From: Chitinophagaceae bacterium
GTDB taxonomy: Bacteria > Bacteroidota > Bacteroidia > Chitinophagales > Chitinophagaceae
DNA: 64,000 bases
Assembly (NCBI GenBank): GCA_019638615.1
Contig: JAHBTL010000034.1
Coordinates: forward strand, 17,417-81,416
Direction: 5' to 3'
The notes under the pieces are model-generated. The model ran no database searches. It was not told the origin of the DNA and was given only the letters and a program-made list of their open reading frames with translations. The position numbers and the translations under genes are program-made. This document shows positions 18,207-27,720 of the stretch, in pieces (the first letter of the stretch is position 1; each line of letters starts with the position of its first letter).

Positions 18207-19343
18207 TTAATTGTTACGCGAGCCCTCGGATAGATTAATTATTGATTCAATTCTTTCAATCTGCCTTACATACTCATTATCCAGCGATAATAGGATTCTT
18301 TCCTTTGCATAGACAATACTGTTATAACTCTCCATATTTTTCAACACCATATTGAAAGTCTGTTCAAAATCTTTGTGCTCATCACACATACAAAATAATT
18401 TATTTTGCTTGTAAAGGGTAATTGGCGTAGAAATGATAACCCTGCCAGTGCTAAGATATTCAATAATCTTATGTGAATTCTCAGCGTGGTAGTTTTTGTT
18501 ATCTGGCTTATACGATAATAAAAATGCATCCATGTTAGCAAACGCAAGCGTTAACTGCGCTGTATTCAGTGAGCCATATAATTTCACATTTTTCGTTTGT
18601 ACGAGAAATTCATACCATTCAGCCTGCCAGGAAATTGTCTTGTCATAATTGGTCGAACCAAAGAAGTGAAATATCACTTCGGGATAGTTAGTTATTATTT
18701 TTTTTAGCGGTTCGGTATAAATAAAGGGTATAAATAAATTTCCAGCATATCCAACATTCAAATTCTCCCCCCTCTGCCATCGTTTCATATTAATCAGCCT
18801 TAATCTGGCAAAGTCTGCAAACTCTTTGCTCAATCCGTGGTTAATAAAATGACAGGTTAACCCCTGTTTGGTAAACTTGGCAACAATATTATTTGATACA
18901 GAGAACGCAAACGCAGACCCTCTCATTGAAGGTTGAAGGTTTTCAAAATCATCTACCGGAAAATATAATTTAAGTTTAGCATTTACAAAATCCGCATTCT
19001 CATATAACAAATAGTTTCCGAAGTCAATACACAAGTCAAATTCAGGCGTTATTTCTCGTAGTCGTTTTGCTACAATTCTTACATTAATTTTCTTATACCA
19101 TGACCTTACGTGAAAAAAGAAGAAATAGGGCAATGGGATACTATATGAAATAATAGAAAGATTAGGATAATCAATTATTTTTTTTATAGAAAAGTGAAAA
19201 CCCCATTTTTTTTCTGGAGCATTAATAAACCACACCTTGTTTCTCAGCGATAACTCTTTAGCATAATGGTGCTTTGAGATATTGTGATGTGTCCAGGGTT
19301 GTGGCGAAATTATCAGTATATTCTTTCCTGCGAATTTAAACAC
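18207..19343 (-). CDS. glycosyltransferase-like protein, GT-B fold
   Basis: 378 residues. NILIISPQPWTHHNISKHHY at the N-terminus and LNVGYAGNLFIPFIYTEPL, FHFFGSTNYDKTI, FANMDAFLLSYKPDNKNYH and SHKIIEYLSTGRVIIST in the second half form the usual order of a GT-B transferase with a GT4-like donor domain. No EX7E motif is seen. It lies 3 bp after the end of wbuX and is the last gene of the central contiguous block. Function inferred from fold and context only. Confidence 0.75.
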   Translation of the reverse strand: MFKFAGKNILIISPQPWTHHNISKHHYAKELSLRNKVWFINAPEKKWGFHFSIKKIIDYPNLSIISYSIPLPYFFFFHVRSWYKKINVRIVAKRLREITPEFDLCIDFGNYLLYENADFVNAKLKLYFPVDDFENLQPSMRGSAFAFSVSNNIVAKFTKQGLTCHFINHGLSKEFADFARLRLINMKRWQRGENLNVGYAGNLFIPFIYTEPLKKIITNYPEVIFHFFGSTNYDKTISWQAEWYEFLVQTKNVKLYGSLNTAQLTLAFANMDAFLLSYKPDNKNYHAENSHKIIEYLSTGRVIISTPITLYKQNKLFCMCDEHKDFEQTFNMVLKNMESYNSIVYAKERILLSLDNEYVRQIERIESIINLSEGSRNN

Positions 19344-19346
19344 AGA

Positions 19347-20522
19347 TTAACGAGTTAGACTGCTAATAAATTTTAATGGTTTCAGCCATGGGTATTTATT
19401 CCAGAAACTATCTTCAACTTTGAATTCACTATGCTCTTTTCTAGGATTATTCATTATCTCTTCAAACTCCTTTTCAGTAAGGTTGAATTTTTTAAGTACA
19501 AATTCATAATCTTCACTAAATTGAGCTGAATCGTATATTGGTTTTTTTAGCTCCTCCATGGCTTCTGCCTTTGATATTTGTCCGGCGAATATCAAATCTG
19601 ACAAGTGAGCTTTTCTTTTATCTACACCGAATTTCACAGGCAGAATATATCCCTGATAAAACCTGGTAAATACAGATTCATAGTGTTTACCACCATAGTC
19701 TTTCCACGACAACTCTGTCGTAATAATATTTTTTACGTCTTTCTTGTTGTAAGGTAGGTAGTTAAGTAAGTAAACACTTGTTATTTTTTTAAGCTTGGTG
19801 TACAATCTTTTTTTTGTGGAATTAAATAATGGATAGGTTTTTAGTTTTATTGTACCATAATGATCATGAATATCTTTTATATTAATATGATCAATTTTAT
19901 TAAATATCCAACTTTTGGGAAGCGTGTTTTCCGTTGTAACGTTGGCACCACTCAATATATATTTAATATTATTCTCTGCAGCAAGTTTATATAAAGTGCC
20001 AATGATTGCATGATCTGTTATTGCTTCAATATCTATTACAGATGCTTTTAGATACGCCAACTGAATATCTTTGAACTCTTCCCAATCTACAACCAGCGTA
20101 TACAAATCGAACCCAAGCCTAGAAATAATGTTTTCAATATTTTTTACTGCCAGTTCCGAATTCCATCCATTGTCAAAATGAACTATTAAAGGCCTGAGCC
20201 CAAGCTTTTTTGCCATATAAGCCAGGTAAGTACTATCAACGCCTCCGCTTACCCCGGTAATGCAATCATATTTGTTGCCTTTGCCGGACTCTTTTATTAA
20301 CTGCACAATTTCAGCAAGTTTCTTTTCTCCTTCAGCACCCTTTAAGACTTCTTGTTTCTCTTTGATAAGGTATTCGTAGTAATAGTTAGAAATACCTTTA
20401 TTATCAAAAGTGATATCCGGATCTGCAATTGTGTCCATCACACTTATCTTGCATTGTTGATATTTCCGTCCATTATTCGCCGCGGTATCTGCCTTCAAAA
20501 GTTCTTCATCATAAAATTTCAT
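19347..20522 (-). CDS. wbuX: N-acetyl sugar amidotransferase WbuX/WbpG
   Basis: 391 residues, normal length. SVMDTIADPDITFDNKG (28-43) and the PP-loop ATP-pyrophosphatase motif SGGVDS (92-97), then ILSGANVTTENTLPKSW, identify the WbuX/WbpG/PseA family. With WbuY and WbuZ, which deliver ammonia, these enzymes turn an N-acetyl group of a nucleotide sugar into an acetamidino group. One oddity: family members usually show four cysteines around the VMD motif (CxxCVMD and a later CNxC). Here only Cys24 remains, and the others read Ile/Ser, Ser and Tyr. A zinc site is therefore probably lost. The adjoining wbuY and wbuZ, with a lyase gene between, support the call. Confidence 0.88.
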   Translation of the reverse strand: MKFYDEELLKADTAANNGRKYQQCKISVMDTIADPDITFDNKGISNYYYEYLIKEKQEVLKGAEGEKKLAEIVQLIKESGKGNKYDCITGVSGGVDSTYLAYMAKKLGLRPLIVHFDNGWNSELAVKNIENIISRLGFDLYTLVVDWEEFKDIQLAYLKASVIDIEAITDHAIIGTLYKLAAENNIKYILSGANVTTENTLPKSWIFNKIDHINIKDIHDHYGTIKLKTYPLFNSTKKRLYTKLKKITSVYLLNYLPYNKKDVKNIITTELSWKDYGGKHYESVFTRFYQGYILPVKFGVDKRKAHLSDLIFAGQISKAEAMEELKKPIYDSAQFSEDYEFVLKKFNLTEKEFEEIMNNPRKEHSEFKVEDSFWNKYPWLKPLKFISSLTR

Positions 20523-20528
20523 ATGTAT

Positions 20529-23500
20529 CTATTTTCTCCGGAAAGTAAATTCTATATACCCTTTTTCCCCATTCAATAAATCTATATCGGAATTAGTATA
20601 TGGCAGGTATACGACTGTTGTTCCGAATTGTAATTCAAACTTAATTGTTGTATCATGTATGTCAAGCTCAAAGGGAACTCTTATTTTCCTTGTACCCGGG
20701 GCTCCTTGTATCTGAATTTTAATACGGTCGCCAGTATATTCCAGTTCCGTATAGCCGCCATCCAGGCTAAACCCTTCAAACTCAATACTTTTATCTGATA
20801 GTAATGTTGCAATTAAGGTGTTGTGCTTTTTTGAAATAAAAAAATCTTTAGATACAATTGTTTTACTATCCTCATAATTAATTGCGATAGAACTATCATC
20901 TATTTGTTCAACAGCACTTTTTTTTCCTCCTTTTTTATAGGGTAGTACAAACGTTAAGAATGGATAATTACTTTCTACCCTGATAATCTGTTGTTCTTCT
21001 ACATATCTTTGCCCATTGGAAATCCTGAATTCGTTTTGTTCTATACTCCTCTGCCAGGTAGTACCCCATTGAGCAAGAGAAAAATTTGATTTTCCTTGAT
21101 TCAACAGATACATATCCCAATTTATTCCTCCACTCGGATGAAGCGACCATAGCTGACCTGTAAAGCTAAATTTATTCAACCCGGAAGAGAGCTTTTGGAA
21201 CGGTATTCCTTCAGGTAGTTCTTTTTTTAAGCTGACATAATCATATATTTTTCTAATTGGAACAATGTTGCCTAATGGAGTAGAAATGGCCCCGTCAGAC
21301 ATCATCATCATGCTCCATATATTAGATTTATTATTTGTAACGCTATCGTAGATAACCAGGATCGGCGATTCTTCTAATACATGAATCAAATTGATTTTAC
21401 GAAACCAGCTTATACTATCCGCATTTTGCATTCTAACTGTTGCAGAGTTGCTGTAGCGTAAATTTGCAAAAGAAATTAATTGAGATTTAGCCCAGGTACG
21501 GTTGGTGAGCGACCGGACGGCTATTGGTTGATCCTTTTTATCCCATTCAGGAAACTGTTGTTCTGGTATAACAACCGTTCTAATTTTGGAATCCGTTGCT
21601 TCCGGATTGTAAAAAGAGCTGCTGCTTACAGATAAGGGAGCCTTTAATGCATAAAAAGCAAATTCCCCTGCATCATCGTTTCTATGGTCATAGAGCTTTT
21701 CTCCGTTTAGCAACCATAATGCTGTTTCCTTTTCAGTATTGAGTCCATATCGAAAATGGGAAAGATAACCGGAATAGTTAGCACTGGTAATATTTAAGGG
21801 AATCTCCGGTTTATCAAATAGTTTTGCGGTTAATCCTATTGGCCCAAACGCAGAAGACATGGCAGGCCCATTAAAATACGCATTCATCAACTCAGAGCTC
21901 AATGTATCATCAATACCTTTTAATCCCGTAGCTAGTAATGCAAACAGAGAAGAACTTTCCTCGGACCCATCTCCGAACGAAATCAGTTTTCGGTTATTTT
22001 CAAATCTTACTGAGGGAGGTGTCAACAATGCTTTATAAAAGTTAGCAAACTTTTTAAGTCGGTCGTTTTCCTTAAATATATTGTAACCTGTTGCCTGTTT
22101 TAGTTGAATAACGGAATATAATACAGGCTCTAAGGCAGGTTGTATATAGTGCGGTGTACCAAAAGATGATCCGTTTTCATAAATTACATTGTTTACTTCA
22201 TTGTTAACAGACTGCTTAATTTGTTGAACTCTTTTTTTATATTTAGGGTCTTCGCTCAACAACAAGGCAAAAAATAACCTTCCATTATTATTATACATTA
22301 CAGGCATATTGGCTGGACCCATATTTACTCCTGAGCTATCAAACATTGGAACGTTATTTTCATCCCAAACCAAATCAGCCATTAACCCTATTAGATCCTC
22401 AAGATCAGATTTTTCAGTTTTAGTAAAGCTAATATCCGGATCAGCAAATAGGGCCGATATTAAAATGGCATATGTTTTAAACCTGTTGGAGCCCGCCCAA
22501 TAACGAAACTGTGCTTCATAAGCCCCTTCTCCATTTATATAGCTTTCTTTTAGTGAATGGGAAAACTCCAATACCATTCTCTTTTTTGAAATAGCTGAAT
22601 CTTTGAACCTCCATGCATCCCAAACGATTTTATATGTTGGATCTACACTGCAAAGTTGTTTATAAACCTGTTCCTCCTTTTTTATTTTTTGGATAATCTC
22701 ATTTATCTCCTTAGAAGGGAGATATATGGAAGCATTGTAAAAAGCTGGAATAATATGAGGCTTATAGTTAGGTGAAGAAACTTTTTGTGGAATACCGGAC
22801 AACCTGTTCATCGCTTTTGCAACAGGCTGTATTTTTTGGGGTTCCAACAAATCAGCTTTGTTACTGATAAATATTCCCCATTCAAAACGCTTATGAGAAA
22901 ACCAGCTATTGTCTGCCCCCCTGCGCTGGATCGTCATTTTTATTCTTGCGTCACCATTTTTTACTGTCTCTAACCTAACCCCAATACCTTTTGCCCCAAT
23001 TAACCTGGATGGTCGCCCTTGAAAAATTGCGAGTAAATTCGATGCCGAAGCAGCTTTACTATTATAAACCTGCCAGTATCTGCCTGTGTTGCGTTCTCCA
23101 CCGGCCGGTTCCCAAAGTGTTAAATACGGATACTGTGTTGGGACAGAATATTTCAGATTTAGCGTTGCATCCATTGGATAGCCTCTTTCATTTTCAGGAC
23201 GGTACACTTTACCGGGCGTTTCGTACCCATACTCTGTTGATGTGGATAACCAACCGCGGTATCTTGCCTGGTCGGGCTTTAACCCATTAAAAATGCTAAA
23301 GCTGTAGCTTACGTCGTAGTCAGAGTCTTCTTCTATTATAACATCTTTTTTATCCTTCTCTAAGGTCACCGTACAACTATAATACCCCTTTCCGGCCTCT
23401 CCTCCTGGGTATCTTTGTTCATAATGACCAAATTCGGGCTTATTAAACTCATACCTGATTTCCACAACAACCTTTGATTTTGTTTTTTGCAGAAATTTTA

Positions 23501-23759
23501 TTCCAAAATTGATTGGCTTAACTGCACTCTGCAGAATATTCAAAGCTGTGTCAGACTTTGAACCATCCAAATAAATTAGGGACTGAATAGGTGCGGGCGG
23601 TTTAGATAAATCAGCGCGCTCATTCGGTATACAAATACCGACCAAACCATTTGTTATCTCATAAACCCCCGCTCTTTTAACTACTAACACACTTTGCGCA
23701 GCTACCTCAACACACCATATTATTCCATAGAAAAGTAATACACTTAATTTTCTCAACAT
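20529..23759 (-). CDS. large secreted heparinase II/III-like polysaccharide lyase (predicted)
   Basis: 1076 residues. A Sec signal peptide (residues 1-21, LSVLLFYGIIWCVEVAAQS) sends it to the periplasm or beyond. The N-terminal 320 residues look like a beta-rich domain. Residues about 350-640 are rich in helices and aromatic residues (FRYWAGSNRFKTYAIL, VMYNNNGRLFFALLL, GTPHYIQPALEP) and fit an alpha/alpha-toroid. WLLNGEKLYDHRNDDAGEF near residue 690 resembles the active-site strand of heparinase II/III-type lyases, and the rest would be the beta-sandwich. Such enzymes cleave uronic-acid glycans by beta-elimination. It sits 17 bp after wbuZ and 6 bp before wbuX, so it is co-expressed with the biosynthetic genes. 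The family call is tentative; a glycoside hydrolase with a similar toroid is possible. Confidence 0.6.
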   Translation of the reverse strand: MLRKLSVLLFYGIIWCVEVAAQSVLVVKRAGVYEITNGLVGICIPNERADLSKPPAPIQSLIYLDGSKSDTALNILQSAVKPINFGIKFLQKTKSKVVVEIRYEFNKPEFGHYEQRYPGGEAGKGYYSCTVTLEKDKKDVIIEEDSDYDVSYSFSIFNGLKPDQARYRGWLSTSTEYGYETPGKVYRPENERGYPMDATLNLKYSVPTQYPYLTLWEPAGGERNTGRYWQVYNSKAASASNLLAIFQGRPSRLIGAKGIGVRLETVKNGDARIKMTIQRRGADNSWFSHKRFEWGIFISNKADLLEPQKIQPVAKAMNRLSGIPQKVSSPNYKPHIIPAFYNASIYLPSKEINEIIQKIKKEEQVYKQLCSVDPTYKIVWDAWRFKDSAISKKRMVLEFSHSLKESYINGEGAYEAQFRYWAGSNRFKTYAILISALFADPDISFTKTEKSDLEDLIGLMADLVWDENNVPMFDSSGVNMGPANMPVMYNNNGRLFFALLLSEDPKYKKRVQQIKQSVNNEVNNVIYENGSSFGTPHYIQPALEPVLYSVIQLKQATGYNIFKENDRLKKFANFYKALLTPPSVRFENNRKLISFGDGSEESSSLFALLATGLKGIDDTLSSELMNAYFNGPAMSSAFGPIGLTAKLFDKPEIPLNITSANYSGYLSHFRYGLNTEKETALWLLNGEKLYDHRNDDAGEFAFYALKAPLSVSSSSFYNPEATDSKIRTVVIPEQQFPEWDKKDQPIAVRSLTNRTWAKSQLISFANLRYSNSATVRMQNADSISWFRKINLIHVLEESPILVIYDSVTNNKSNIWSMMMMSDGAISTPLGNIVPIRKIYDYVSLKKELPEGIPFQKLSSGLNKFSFTGQLWSLHPSGGINWDMYLLNQGKSNFSLAQWGTTWQRSIEQNEFRISNGQRYVEEQQIIRVESNYPFLTFVLPYKKGGKKSAVEQIDDSSIAINYEDSKTIVSKDFFISKKHNTLIATLLSDKSIEFEGFSLDGGYTELEYTGDRIKIQIQGAPGTRKIRVPFELDIHDTTIKFELQFGTTVVYLPYTNSDIDLLNGEKGYIEFTFRRK

Positions 23760-23776
23760 CTTTCCCCGCTGATATG

Positions 23777-24517
23777 CTATTTTAGATTATTAGTATAACT
23801 GATAAGAACGGCGTTATGTGGTCTTTGAAAAACGAACATGCTTCCTGCCGCCGCAGCCGATGCTCCTGCATTTATTGCCTTGCTAAAGTCTTCCGGCGTT
23901 GCAGCGCCGCCTACAGCAACAACGGGTATGTTTACGGTATTGCTTACCAATGAAATGAGTTCAAGATCATACCCTTTGTAGGTGCCGTCTCGTTCTATAC
24001 TATTTAGCAATATTTCTCCGGCACCTAATTGTTCTGCCTTTTTTGCAAACTCGTCAGGAGATAATCCTGTCTTTGATTTTCCATTATTTATAAATACCTC
24101 ATATCCCTTAAATAATACCTTTTTAACATCAATAGAAATTACTACACTCTGGCTTCCAAACCTTGATGCTACTTCCGATACTAAAGCAGGATTATTATGC
24201 ACAACATTGTTTAAAACAACCTTTTCAACTCCATTAAAAAACAAACTCTTTATTTGCTCTAATGTAGTAATACCTCCTCCATAAGCCAACGGCATAAATG
24301 CTTCGCTTGTAATTTCAGTAATTTGCTTTATATCAGGAGCTCTTCCTTCTTTAGTCGCACCAATATCCAAAATCATAATTTCATCCACTTCTTTCTCATT
24401 GAATATTTTAACCGCATTTATAGGGTCTCCAACATATTTATAGTCTTTAAATTTTACAGACTTTACAAGTCCGCGATTGTATAGTAAAAGAGCTGGGATA
24501 ATTCTCGACCTTTTCAA
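23777..24517 (-). CDS. wbuZ: HisF-like glycosyl amidation-associated protein WbuZ
   Basis: 246 residues, TIM barrel of the HisF type. RIIPALLLYNRGLVKSVKF at the N-terminus, VGDPINAVKIFNEKEVDE, LAYGGGI, VVISIDVK and VPVVAVGGAATPEDF are the family landmarks. The Asp that serves as general acid in histidine biosynthesis (Asp11, in the LDV segment of HisF) is replaced by Leu in the LLL segment here, as in WbuZ, while the second Asp (ISIDVK) remains. So the protein most likely channels ammonia from WbuY to WbuX rather than making histidine. It starts right after the wbuY stop (no gap). Confidence 0.9.
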   Translation of the reverse strand: MKRSRIIPALLLYNRGLVKSVKFKDYKYVGDPINAVKIFNEKEVDEIMILDIGATKEGRAPDIKQITEITSEAFMPLAYGGGITTLEQIKSLFFNGVEKVVLNNVVHNNPALVSEVASRFGSQSVVISIDVKKVLFKGYEVFINNGKSKTGLSPDEFAKKAEQLGAGEILLNSIERDGTYKGYDLELISLVSNTVNIPVVAVGGAATPEDFSKAINAGASAAAAGSMFVFQRPHNAVLISYTNNLK

Positions 24518-25138
24518 CTAGAAGTATTTAACAAAATTTTCCAATAGCTTCATTCCGTATTTATGACTTTTTTCGGGATGAAACTGAACTCCGGCAATGT
24601 TATTGTACTCAACGCCTGCCGTAAACTCGTAGCCATATAAAGCTGTGGCCAATACATTTGAACTGTTTGCACAGCACCAATGGTAAGAGTGTACAAAATA
24701 AAATCTGGGATCTTCATACATATTCGAAAAAAGGGCCGACGTCTTTTTAACCTCTATTTCTGACCACCCCATATGCGGTATCTTAAGGTTAAACTCCATC
24801 ATTCTTGCAGAATCAAATTTTTTCACCTCTCCCTTTATCCAGCCAAGGCCTGAAAGAACTCCTTCGTCACTCCGTTCTGCCAACAACTGGGCTCCCAAAC
24901 AAATGCCTAATATTGGAACTTTATTTACTAAAACCTGTTCTTCTAACGCCGAAAAATATGGCATGTCTCTTAAATTACTTATGCCATGGTCAAAAGATCC
25001 TACACCTGGTAAAATAATTTTTTCGGCAGCTAAAACATCCTTCACCTTATTAGTGATAAGTGCGTTTATGCCAACCCGCTTAAGAATGTTTTTGATTGAG
25101 TTAAGATTACCAATGCTGTAGTCCAGAATAACCACCAT
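24518..25138 (-). CDS. wbuY: HisH-like glutamine amidotransferase WbuY
   Basis: 206 residues, class I glutamine amidotransferase. The triad is intact: Cys80 in GICLGAQLL, His187 and Glu189 in GVQFHPEKS. ILPGVGSFDHG near residue 43 is the usual oxyanion-side segment of HisH proteins. It hydrolyses glutamine and passes ammonia to the WbuZ barrel. No other histidine biosynthesis gene is near; direct abutment with wbuZ and the presence of wbuX place it in sugar amidation. It lies 10 bp after the WecF-like gene. Confidence 0.9.
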   Translation of the reverse strand: MVVILDYSIGNLNSIKNILKRVGINALITNKVKDVLAAEKIILPGVGSFDHGISNLRDMPYFSALEEQVLVNKVPILGICLGAQLLAERSDEGVLSGLGWIKGEVKKFDSARMMEFNLKIPHMGWSEIEVKKTSALFSNMYEDPRFYFVHSYHWCCANSSNVLATALYGYEFTAGVEYNNIAGVQFHPEKSHKYGMKLLENFVKYF

Positions 25139-25148
25139 AACTGCAGCT

Positions 25149-26273
25149 TCAGAAATTAAAATTATACATATTTCTTACTGCCTCTTCATTAACTTCAAGT
25201 GCTAATTGCTTTTCAATAACACTTCGGTTGTGAAGAAAGTTTTCCTCTTTTATTTCGGCAATATTTTTTAAATCTTTTGTTTGAGCAAACTTAACCCCCC
25301 AGTCGTTCAAGGTTTTGTAAAGATTACTGGACGAGTTCATAATTACTGCTTTGCCCATGTATAAGGCGCCTAAAACCGTCCCTGCGGCCTGCTGCCTGAT
25401 ATGATTCATCCACACAAAACCACAATTATTCATACGATCATGGTATTCCTCCAATGTCATCCAATTTTCTAAAAAAATTATTTTATGTCCAAAGTATCTT
25501 GTCCCTATTTCCTTTACAACTGCAGCATATTCAGAATTCCCATATGAAATAGGAACAATAATTTCTCCTTCCCACTTCATCGCATGCAAGTCCTGTAGTG
25601 CATCTAAATGATTATTGCTTTCTGTTGCAGAATTGCCCAACCATAAGCGATTGGTGTTTAACGGTTGGTAAGAAATTTTATAAAACCCCAGTTGCTGACA
25701 AGTAAAATATGAATATGACGTCCATTTTAGTGTTGGATTAATATGCCTTATCATTTCATAGTCGTATTTCACCCAGGTGGCACAAACATTCACTCTTTTT
25801 ATTAACCAGCGCGCTTCTTTGCTATTTTGCCAATCTATCCAAGTAAGCTTCACTCGCTTTAGCCAACCTTTTAACCCTTTATTCTTTGACAGACTTTGTC
25901 GGTACTTTTGCGTTATAGGAAGATACCACTGTTTATTATTGATGCTATATTTATATCCATCTCCACCCCAAAAAAGCCAAACTAATTTGGGGTTATTTAG
26001 TTTTTTGAAAAATGAACTTAGGTTAGAAATAAAGAAACTGTGTACTATTATAATATCGTATTGGTTAGCCTCCTTAGATAATTCAGAAAAATTACCTTTA
26101 TTCCAATAAATTCCTTTTACGTATTTTGATTTAACCTTTTTTATCTCTCGTCCATCCTCCTGAACTACCCAATATTTGGCTTCTAACGGAAATAGCCGCT
26201 CAGATTGTTCAATAAAATAGTCAATAAAATCATCATCCACCATCAGGTGCAGCACCTTTCTTTTTCCAGGCAT
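25149..26273 (-). CDS. WecF-like 4-acetamido-4,6-dideoxygalactose (Fuc4NAc) transferase
   Basis: 374 residues. VLHLMVDDDFIDYFIEQ at the N-terminus, WLFWGGDGYKY, RLWLGNSATESNNHLDAL, EIIVPISYGNSEYAAVV and RQQAAGTVLGALYMGKAV match the GT56 family (WecF/RffT), which moves Fuc4NAc from dTDP-Fuc4NAc to the lipid-linked disaccharide of enterobacterial common antigen. A WecE gene two genes upstream, which makes the precursor sugar, supports the specificity. The start overlaps the end of the flippase gene by 41 bp; a start 30 bp later (Met11) is possible but would cut the first beta-strand. Family good, acceptor unknown. Confidence 0.8.
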   Translation of the reverse strand: MPGKRKVLHLMVDDDFIDYFIEQSERLFPLEAKYWVVQEDGREIKKVKSKYVKGIYWNKGNFSELSKEANQYDIIIVHSFFISNLSSFFKKLNNPKLVWLFWGGDGYKYSINNKQWYLPITQKYRQSLSKNKGLKGWLKRVKLTWIDWQNSKEARWLIKRVNVCATWVKYDYEMIRHINPTLKWTSYSYFTCQQLGFYKISYQPLNTNRLWLGNSATESNNHLDALQDLHAMKWEGEIIVPISYGNSEYAAVVKEIGTRYFGHKIIFLENWMTLEEYHDRMNNCGFVWMNHIRQQAAGTVLGALYMGKAVIMNSSSNLYKTLNDWGVKFAQTKDLKNIAEIKEENFLHNRSVIEKQLALEVNEEAVRNMYNFNF

Positions 26274-27720
26274 TTACATTTGATTTAAACGTTATAAAAC
26301 CCAAACTACCCCAATTATACAGTAGGCCTAAATATATTGCTCCAAACATGCAAGCTCCTCCGGTGCACTTTAAAATGTTTTTTACTCCAAGTATATTTTC
26401 TTTACTCACAAAAAAATGTTTGTATGTGGCTGTTAAGATAGCGCATAAAACAGTAACCGCTAACTCAGGAAAAAAAGATAAAATGAAGCTTTGAATATTT
26501 TGATTAAGGGCTTTACATATAAAATACACCTCAACCAAAAAGCCAACCATGCTGGTAATTAAGTAGCCCCAAATCATGCCCATTAAATTACCGGTATACA
26601 ATCCGGTTACAATACCGGTAAGCATTAGAAATCTTGAAACAAGTCCAACTTTAAACATTAAACGTGTTTGAGCAGTTGCATAGTAAATTGGTCCAAATGT
26701 TGACGCCAGCGCCTGAAAGGCCCCCAATAGACAAAGTATCGTAAATACAGGAACAACATCTAACCACAAAGAGCCATAAATCACAGAAATAATTTCCCTT
26801 GAAAAAATGCCCAGCAAGGCCATCATTGGAAAGCATATGAACGCAATAATCCCATTCATTTTAATAAATTGATCCCAAACCGCCTTCTTATTATATTGTA
26901 TTAATGAGAAAGAGGGAAACATTACCCTGTTTAGTGTGTTGGAAATCTGGCTTAAAGGCATTAGCATTAAAGAATAGGCTCTTGTATAGATGCCTAGTAT
27001 TGACGCTCCTAAAACTCTGCCTACTAAAATTTTGTCAAGGTTTCTAACCCAATAATTTATAGAATTATCTGCCAATATAGGCATAGAAAACTTAAGGTGA
27101 TCCTTTAAAAGAGATTTATCAAAAACAAAAGATGGGCGCCATTTTGAAATATTAAAACTAAGTAAAAGCGTTATAAAACTTGAACAAATAATTTGTGCAA
27201 CCAGCGCCCAAACCCCGGCTCCGTTAAACGCCATCCATATACCCAAGGCCCCACCTAAAACAGTAGCAATCAGGTTTAAGAAGAAATACCCTTTGAAGTT
27301 CATTGCTTTCTGAATCAGGGCATCGGGAACTATGAGAAACGAAGTAAATAAAAAATTTAATGCCATTACAGAAATCAACGCTATTAAGGCGGGCTGATTA
27401 AAGAACCTTGCAATAAAGGGTGAAGCAATAAGCAGTATGACTGATAAAGTAACTCCGATAGCCACATTTAGCCAAAAAATTGTTGATTTTTCGCCATCCG
27501 TAATACCTTGCTTTTGAACAATGCTAGCACCCAACCCTACATCTTTAAACACCTGAAAAAAGCCGGTAGCCACTATAACCATTCCTAGCAGTCCATATTC
27601 AGCCGGCGTAACAAGTCTTGACAAAATTCCAGATATCACAAGGCTTACTATTTGCCGCAATATCTGGTCTGCCATAGACCATTTTATACCAGATTTAGTT
27701 TTAGCTATCTGGCTGGTCAA
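26233..27720 (-). CDS. wzx: Wzx-type lipid-linked oligosaccharide flippase (MOP superfamily)
   Basis: 495 residues with twelve or more predicted membrane helices. The N-terminus SGIKWSMADQILRQIVSL followed by ILSRLVTPAEYGLLGMV and VFKDVGLGASIVQK is typical of the WzxC/TuaB branch of polysaccharide flippases. It would move undecaprenyl-linked repeat units to the periplasmic face for the Wzy-like polymerase. It overlaps wecE by 4 bp upstream and the WecF-like gene by 41 bp downstream. It is the only flippase in the window. Confidence 0.9.
   Translation of the reverse strand: MTSQIAKTKSGIKWSMADQILRQIVSLVISGILSRLVTPAEYGLLGMVIVATGFFQVFKDVGLGASIVQKQGITDGEKSTIFWLNVAIGVTLSVILLIASPFIARFFNQPALIALISVMALNFLFTSFLIVPDALIQKAMNFKGYFFLNLIATVLGGALGIWMAFNGAGVWALVAQIICSSFITLLLSFNISKWRPSFVFDKSLLKDHLKFSMPILADNSINYWVRNLDKILVGRVLGASILGIYTRAYSLMLMPLSQISNTLNRVMFPSFSLIQYNKKAVWDQFIKMNGIIAFICFPMMALLGIFSREIISVIYGSLWLDVVPVFTILCLLGAFQALASTFGPIYYATAQTRLMFKVGLVSRFLMLTGIVTGLYTGNLMGMIWGYLITSMVGFLVEVYFICKALNQNIQSFILSFFPELAVTVLCAILTATYKHFFVSKENILGVKNILKCTGGACMFGAIYLGLLYNWGSLGFITFKSNVNAWKKKGAAPDGG

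Noticed and set aside
23777-25138. hisF and hisH as part of histidine biosynthesis
   Set aside because: No other his gene is near, the HisF Asp11 position is Leu, and wbuX lies in the same block, so a sugar-amidation role fits better.
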